Source: an uncultured Saprospiraceae bacterium (GTDB taxonomy: Bacteria; Bacteroidota; Bacteroidia; Chitinophagales; Saprospiraceae). From it: a stretch of DNA of 51,917 nucleotides. Positions 1 through 9,000 of this stretch are shown piece after piece. Each line of letters opens with the position of its first letter. Position 1 is the first letter of the stretch. Under the pieces are notes generated by a model. That model was not told where the DNA came from, searched no databases, and worked only from the letters and a program-made list of their open reading frames with translations. Made by a program: the position numbers and the translations under genes. The stretch is from assembly GCA_905480605.1 (NCBI GenBank), contig CAJQRD010000063.1, forward strand, positions 1 to 51,917, given 5' to 3'.

Positions 1-3000
1 CAATGAGTATTTTATTCTCTATTCAGTTGAAGATGAATGTGGAAGAACCGCATCATGTCAGCAGAAGTTTACAATTGCTAACGATCCACCAACAATCGTA
101 TGTCCAGCGGATGAGACAGTCGAATGTTATGGTGATATCCACGCAGGAACCCCAACAGTAACAACGTCATGTTATTTAGGATACGACGTTACAACATCCG
201 GCCCTCATTTGGTATATGGTCAAGTTAATTGTCTTGATTCGAAATATGAGATAATATATACAATAACTGACGATTGTGGTAGAACATCTAGTTGTGTGCA
301 AACGTTTACAATTTATAATGATCCACCAACAATAGTATGCCCAATTGATGCTACAGTAGAATGTGTAGATGATATAATGGTAGGAACACCGATAATTACA
401 GTCCCTTGTGGATTTAATAGTATTCAAACAACTGTGGGACCAACTTTCGTTTCTGGATTAAAAGGATGTAATGATGCAGTTTATAAAATTGTTTATTCAG
501 TAACTGATGAGTGCGGAAGAACAGCTTCTTGTACACAAACGTTTACAATTGAAAATGATGGACCGACAATAGTATGTCCAGCTGATTTAACTGTTGAATG
601 TTATGGTGATATAGCGGCAGGTGTTGCAATAGCAACCACTTCTTGTGAATTGCCTGTTATTGAAATAACTGATCCTACATTGGTGTCTGGTACTGCTGGA
701 TGTGATGGTGCTAAATATGTAATTGGATATTCTGTTGTAGATGCTTGTGGCAGAGAAGCTTCATGTGCACAAACGTTTACAATTAGCAATGACGGACCTA
801 CAATAACCTGTCCAGCTGATTTAACAATTGAATGTATTAATGAAATTGTGCAAGGAATACCAACTGTAACCAGTGCATGTGGATTATCAACTGAAATTTT
901 CGTTGCTGTACCAAATATCATAGGTATAGGTGTTAATTGTCCAGGTCTTGTTTATGAAATTTTATATAGAGTAGTTGATGAGTGTGGAAGATCAGCTTCA
1001 TGTGTACAAACATTTACAATTGCTAATGATGGACCAACAATTACTTGTCCAGCTGACGCAACTGTAGCTTGTGCTGAAGATATCTTAGAAGGAACACCAA
1101 CTACAACAAGTTCGTGTAATTCTATAACTACAGTTTCTACTGTAGGACCAATTTTGGTTAGTGGAACTGCCGGTTGTGATGAATCGACTTACAAAATAAT
1201 TTATACTGCAACTGATGAGTGTGGAAGAACTGCAGAATGTACACAAACGTTCACACTTGACAATGAAGGGCCAACAATTACTTGTCCTGCTGACGTGACG
1301 ATTGAATGTCTCAACGGCCTTGTGCAAGGAGTACCAACCGTAACAAGTGCATGTGGTTTGACAACTGAAGTTTTTGTAGCATTGCCTTCAATAGTAGGTG
1401 AAGGGGCTAATTGCCCAGGGAACCAATATCAAATACTTTACTCAGTCATTGATGAGTGTGGAAGAACAGCATCTTGTACACAAACATTTACAATTGCTAA
1501 TCAAGGTCCGACAATTGTATGTCCAGCTGATGAAACAGTAACTTGTGCTTATGATATAAATGAAGGAACACCAACAGTAACTAGTTCTTGTAACTTACCT
1601 ACAATAGTTGTAACATCTGATCCAGTATTGGTTTCAGGTTCTGCTAATTGTTATGGCGCTAAGTATGAAATTACTTACACTGTAACTGATGTTTGTGGAA
1701 GAACAGCTGATTGTGTGCAAACATTTACAATAGATAATGAAATTCCTGAAATTATTTGTCCAGCTAACCTTACAGTCGAATGTGCAGAAGATATTATTGC
1801 TGGATCTCCAGCAGTATCTACATCATGTGGAGTTGGGTACGTTGTTACATATTCTGATCCAGTATTGACTTATGGAACAGATAACTGTGATGGTGCAATT
1901 TATGAGATTATTTATACTGTAACTGATGATTGTGGAAGAGTTAATGAATGTTCTCAATTGTTTACTTTAGATAATGAAGGACCTAGTATAACTTGTCCAG
2001 CTGACTTAACAATTGCTTGTGCTAGTGATATTTATGAAGGTACTCCAACCGTGGTGACATCTTGTGGAGTACATTATACATCTTTAACAACTGGTCCGAC
2101 TTTGATTAGTGGAGCTGCTGATTGTTATGGTGCGATTTATGAGATTACTTATACGGTAATTGATGTTTGTGGAAGATCAGCTTCTTGTACACAAACATTT
2201 ACAATAGATAATGAAGCACCTATGATCACTTGTCCAGCAGATGCGACAGTTGCTTGTGCAGCAGATATCATCGTAGGAGTTCCAACTATTGAAACTTCAT
2301 GTTATTTATCTTCTGATTATACAACAGTTGGACCTGTCCTAGTTTCTGGAACTGACAATTGTGATGGAGCTAGATATGAGATTACATACAATGTAGAAGA
2401 TGTATGTGGAAGAACCGCAAGCTGTAAACAAATATTTACAGTTGTAAATGAAGGACCAAGTATTACTTGCCCTGCTGATGTAACAGTTGAATGTGCAGAT
2501 GATATTCATGCAAGTATACCTAATGTAACTACATCTTGTGATTTGGGTTATACAGTTTCTACTTCAGGACCGACATTGGTTTCTGGAACTGATAACTGTA
2601 CAGATGCAACTTATAAGTTGACTTACACAGTTACAGATGAATGTGGAAGAACAGCTAATTGTGTACAAACATTTACAATAGAAAATGACCCACCAACAAT
2701 TGTATGTCCAATTGATGCGACAGTACAATGTTTAGATGATATCATGGTGGGAACTCCAGTTGTAACTACGCCATGTTATATTCCTTATACTAACTCAATT
2801 ACAGGACCAACATTGGTATTTGGAGCAGGGGGATGTGAAGGAGCAATATATGAAATAGTTTACTCAGTATTGGATGCATGTGGTAGAACAGCAAGCTGTA
2901 CTCAAACATTTACGATTGAAAATGATGGACCAACAATCGTTTGTCCACCAAATGCATTTGTTGAATGTGAATCTGATATTGCAGAAGGAATACCATCAGT

Positions 3001-6000
3001 GACAAGCTCATGTGGTTACACTACAACAGTTACAACATCTGGTCCTGTATTAACATCAGGAATTTCAGATTGTAATGGTGCAACATATGAAATTATATAT
3101 ACTGTTACTGATGAATGTGGAAGAAGTGCAGATTGCACTCAGGTGTTTACAATTAGCAACAACGGACCAACAATAGTATGTCCATCTGATGCAACAGTAA
3201 CATGTGCATACGACATATCTGTAGGAACTCCAACAGTATCAAGTTCGTGTGGTGTACATACAACGGTAACAACGACAGGACCTACTTTAGTATCAGGAAC
3301 TGCAGAATGTCATGGTGCAACTTATCAATTAACATATACAGTTACAGATGTGTGTGGGAGAAGTGCAAGTTGTGTTCAAATATTCACTTTAGATAATGAA
3401 GGACCAAGTATTACTTGTCCAGCTGATGCAACAGTAACATGTGCTTATGACATAATAGTAGGTACGCCATTTGTAACTTCTTCTTGTAATCTTGGAAATG
3501 TAGTTACAACATCAGGACCTACGTTAGTATATGGAAATGCAGATTGCCATGGTTCTTCTTATGAATTGGTATATACCGTAACAGATGCATGTGGAAGAAG
3601 TGCAAGTTGCACTCAGACATTTACAATTGTAAATGATGGACCAACAATTACTTGTCCACATGATGTGACAGTTGAATGTGTATATGATATATCAGTAGGA
3701 ACGCCATCAGTAACTTCTTCTTGTAATCTTGGAACTGTAGTTACAACATCAGGACCAACATTAACTCATGGAGTAGATAATTGTGCAGGTGCATCTTATG
3801 TGATTACTTATACTGTAATAGATATTTGTGGAAGAAGTGCGAGTTGTAATCAAACATTTACAATAGAAAATGACCCACTAACAATTGTGTGTCCAATAGA
3901 TGCGACAGTTGAATGTGAAAATGATATAAAATTGGGAACTCCAATTGTAACTACATCATGCAATATGCCATCGACGACTTCAACTGTTGGACCAACACTG
4001 GTATCTGGAACTCGTAATTGTTATGGAGCAAAATATGAAATTGTGTATTCTGTAGTAGATGCATGTGGAAGAAGTGCAAGTCGTACTCAGACATTTACAA
4101 TTGTTAATGAAGGACCAGAAATTACTTGTCCTGCAAATGTTAATATTACTTGTATAAATGAGATTACTCAAGGAATACCATCAGTAATTAGTGCTTGCGG
4201 GTTAGATACTGAAATATTTGTTGCGCTTCCATCAATTGGAACATTTCAAGCAAATTGCCCAGGAGCTTATTACCAAATTCTTTACTCTGCTGAAGATGCA
4301 TGTGGAAGATCATCTAGTTGTGTACAAACATTTACTATCGTAAATGACGGACCAACAATTACTTGCCCTGCTGATGCAACGGTAACATGTGTAAATGATA
4401 TAAAAGAAGGAATAGCAACGGTGCAATCATCTTGTGGTATGCCTTATACTGTCAATACATCTTCTCCAGTATTAGTATCTGGAACAAATGGATGTCATGC
4501 AGCGAAATATCAAATCACATACACAGGTATTGATGAGTGTGGAAGAAGTGCGCAATGTGTTCAAACATTCACTTTAGATAATGACGGACCAACAATTACT
4601 TGTCCTTCATCAGTAACTTTAGGAAGAATCTCTGAATTTGTTAGTGGTAGTGCTACGACAACAACATCATGTGGATTGAGTAGTAATGTAACAATCGGAA
4701 ATCCATTACTTGTTTCTGGAAATGATTGTTTTGGTGGTGTTTATGAAGTAACATATACAGTAACTGACGAATGCGGAAGAAGTGCAAGTTGTGCTCAACA
4801 AATCTTTATTGAAGCATCTGATTTGTTTTGTTCTATTTCTGGAACCGATACAAATTGTGGAGAAAATAACGGAGTTGCAACAGGTGCTGCAAATGGTGGT
4901 TATAGACCTTATACTTACTCTTGGAGTAATGGAAGTTCATTGCCTTCAATCTCAGGATTGGCGCCTGGTAATTATATCTTGACTGTTACAGATTCAGAAA
5001 ACTGTACATCAGTATGTAGTATAACAATAGATCCAAGTGTGAACCCAATTTGTAATGCAACTTCAGTTGATGCAACATGTGGTGATGCCAATGGTAGTGC
5101 AAGTGTAACAGTAACGCAAGGAACTGGACCTTATACATATCTATGGTCAACAAACCAAACAACATCAAGTATAAATGGATTGTTTAGTGGAATTTATACA
5201 GTAGTTGTTACTGATGCATTAGGATGTATGACTAGCTGTACAGTTAATATTGGAGATACCGTTCCTCCAACATGTATGGCAACTGCTACTCGAACTAATT
5301 GTGGTGAAAATAATGGTTCAGCGACTGCCTTCGGGATGGGTGGATCTGGTTTTTACAATTACTTATGGAGTACCAATGAAATTACTGCAACTATCAATAA
5401 CCTAGCACCAGGAAATTACACTGTAGTTATTACTGATGGAAATGGGTGTACAGCTACGGCTACAACATCAGTAGGCGGATCTAATACAATAACAGCAAGT
5501 GTAACAACAACAAATACTGCATGTGGAATATCAAATGGTACGGCAACTGCAAATGGTTTTAGTGGTTCAGGAAGCTACACTTACTTATGGAGTACAGCAG
5601 CGACGAGTCAGACGATATCAGGATTAAATGCTGGAACTTATAATGTAACAGTAACAGATTCAAGTACAGGGTGCACAGCTACGGTAACAACATCAGTAGG
5701 TGGGTCTAATGTAATAGTAGCAACTGCAACTGCAACGAATACTGCATGTGGAATATCAAATGGTACAGCAACTGCTTCTGGGTTTAATGGATCTGGTAAC
5801 TATACTTACTATTGGAGTACAGCAGCAACTAGTCAGACAATATCAGGCTTAAGTTCTGGAACATATAACGTAACAGTAACGGATTCAAATACAGGATGTA
5901 CGGCTATGGCTACAACATTCGTAGGTGGTTCTAATGCAAAAACAGCAAGTGCAACAGCAACGAATACTGCATGTGGAATATCAAATGGTACGGCAACAGG

Positions 6001-9000
6001 TATTGGATTTAATGGATCTGGAAGCTACTCATACTTATGGAGTACAACAGCGACGAGTCAGACGATATCAGGCTTAAATGCTGGAACATATTTTGTGACA
6101 GTAACAGATTCAAATACAGGGTGTACAGCTACGGCTACAACATCAGTAGGTGGTTCTAATGCAATAACAGCAAATGCAACAGGAACAGATACTTCATGTG
6201 GAGTATCAAATGGATCAGCAACAGTTACTGGATTTAATGGATCTGGAAGTTATACTTACTTCTGGAGTACAGGTGCAACTACACAGACGATCTTTGGATT
6301 GAGTGCCGGGACATATTCTGTAACATTAACCGATTCGAATACAGGATGTACATCTACGGCAACAACATCAGTAGGTGGAACTAATACAATAACAGTAAAT
6401 GCAACAGGAACATTTACAACTTGTGGAGTTTCTAACGGTACGGCAACAGTTACAGGATTTGGTGGTTCAGGATTTTATACTTACTTATGGAATACAAATG
6501 CAACGAGCCAGACGATCACAGGATTGTCTTCTGGAAACTATAATGTGACTGTGACCGATTCGAATACAGGATGTACAGGAACAGCGACAGCGACAGTGGT
6601 AGGATCTAACATAATTACAGCAAGTGTAAATTCAACCGATACAAGTTGTGATAATAATAATGGTACAGCTTCAGCATCTGGAGCCAATGGTTCAGGATTT
6701 TATACTTACTTATGGAATACTAGCGCAACTACACAGACGATCACAGGATTATCTGATGGTACATATTCTGTAACGGTTACCGACGCTAATGGTAATTGTA
6801 GTGCTACTGCTTTTACCACAATTGCACCTTCTACTACAATAAGTGTAGCTGCTTCGGCTTCTAATACTTCTTGTGGAGCATCAAATGGTTCAGCAACTGC
6901 GATAGTATCAAATGGATCAGGCAACTATACTTATTCTTGGAGTAACTTTGGAACTACAGCTACAATAACAGGATTGACTCCTAATTCTTACAGTGTTACA
7001 GTTACTGATGTGAACAGCGGTTGTTCAGCATTTGCAACTGTTGTTGTTACTAATTCAAATCCAATATCATGCTCAGTTAATGGAATCGATACAAATTGTG
7101 GTGAGTATAATGGAACAGCTACCGTAAACGTGGTTAATGGTTCAGGTAATTATACTTATGCATGGAGTAATGCAGGTTCAACTGAAACTATTACTGATTT
7201 GGCTCCTGGAGTTTATACTGTGACCGTAACTGATAATATTTCAGGATGTACGACAACTTGTCAAACATCAATTGATGCATCGGTAACTATTTCTTGTTTT
7301 GCTTCAAGTACGGCAACAAATTGCGGTGTGGCAAATGGAACAGCTACAGCAACTGTAAATAATGGAACTGGTAATTACTCTTATATGTGGAGTAATGCTG
7401 GAACAACAGCTTCAATTACTGGATTAAATGCAGGCAGCTATAATGTAACCATAACGGATAACCTAAGTGGTTGTATCACTTCGTGTAGTGTATCAGTTGA
7501 TAATTCAAGCTCACTTACTTGTAACGCGACAAGTTCAGCATCAAGTTGTGATCTAGCTAACGGATCAGCAACAGTTACTGGATTTAATGGATCTGGAAAT
7601 TATGCTTACATATGGAGTAATGCTGCTATGACTCAAACTATCAATAACTTGGCAGCTGGAACATATTCAGTTACTATTACTGACATGTCTACAGGTTGTT
7701 CAACAACTTGTTCTACTTCGGTAACAAGTTCTTCTAATATTATTTGTAATGCTACTTCAACAAAAACAAGTTGTGGAATAGCTAATGGAAGTGCTACAGT
7801 TTCTGTAAACAACGGATCAGGTAACTTTACATATTTGTGGAGTAATTCAGCAACTACTCAAATTGTAGCGGGTTTAGCTGCGGGTACTTACACGGTAACT
7901 GTTACGGATGTGACTAGTGGGTGTACTACAACGTGCCAGACGACAGTTGGATCATCTAATCCAATTGCTTGTTCAGCTTCTGGAACTGGTGTAAATTGCG
8001 GGGTTTCTAATGGAACTGCTACAGTATCAGTAACAAATGGAACTGGTAATTACAGTTACTTATGGAGTAATTTATATACAAGTCAAACAATTACTGGTTT
8101 AGCTGAGGGTAATTACTCAGTGACAGTAACTGATGTGGCAAGCGGTTGTACGACATCTTGTTCAGTTACAATTTCAGGATCGAATACAATTTCATGTAAT
8201 GCAACAGGTACTAACGCAAGCTGTGGTCAGTCAAATGGTACTGCTACAGTTTCTGTATCTAGTGGGTCAGGAAATTATACATACTTATGGAATACCAATA
8301 ATAATACTCAATCCATTTATGGGTTGGATGCAGGTACATATTCTGTTACCGTTACAGATGCAACTACTGGTTGTACTACGAATTGTTCAGTATTTATTTC
8401 AGAAAGTTCAGCACCAACATGTAATGCTTCTTCAACGAATGCATCATGTGGCTTTGCAAATGGTACGGCTTCAGTTACAACATTTGGCGGATCAGGCATA
8501 TACTCATACTTGTGGAGTAACAGTTTACAGACTCAGACAATATCTAACTTGACAGCAGGAACTTATACAGTCACAGTGACTGATGCGGCAGGTTGTTCTA
8601 CAGTTTGTTCTGCAACTGTTTCGTCTACTCAGGCTGTTACTTGTGCAGCAACTTCAACCAATGAAAGTTGTGGAACATCTAATGGTACTTCTTCTGTTAC
8701 TGCGAATGGCGGTACTGGTTCCTATACATACTTATGGAGTAATGGAGGTACTGGATCTACAATAGTTGGATTATCAGCTGGAACATATTCAGTGACAGTT
8801 ACTGATACTCAAGGATGTTCTTCAGTTTGTCAAACGTCTCTTGGTAGTTCAAATAATGCTATTTGTAGTGTTACGAGTATACCTGAGAATTGTGGTATGA
8901 TGAATGGTTCAGCAACAGCATCAGCATCAGGAGGAATTGCTCCTTACACTTACAAGTGGAGCAACAACTCAACTACGCAAAGTATTATAAACTTGGCAAC

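Noticed and set aside
601-921. Minus-strand open frame of 106 residues in the HYR-like array
   Set aside because: It is antisense to an evident coding repeat and arises from the repeat's codon pattern; no family features, no promoter.
8133-8552. Plus-strand open frame of 139 residues inside the SprB array
   Set aside because: It is another frame of the repeated adhesin coding DNA; the protein is a low-complexity Gln/Val/Leu string with the repeat period.
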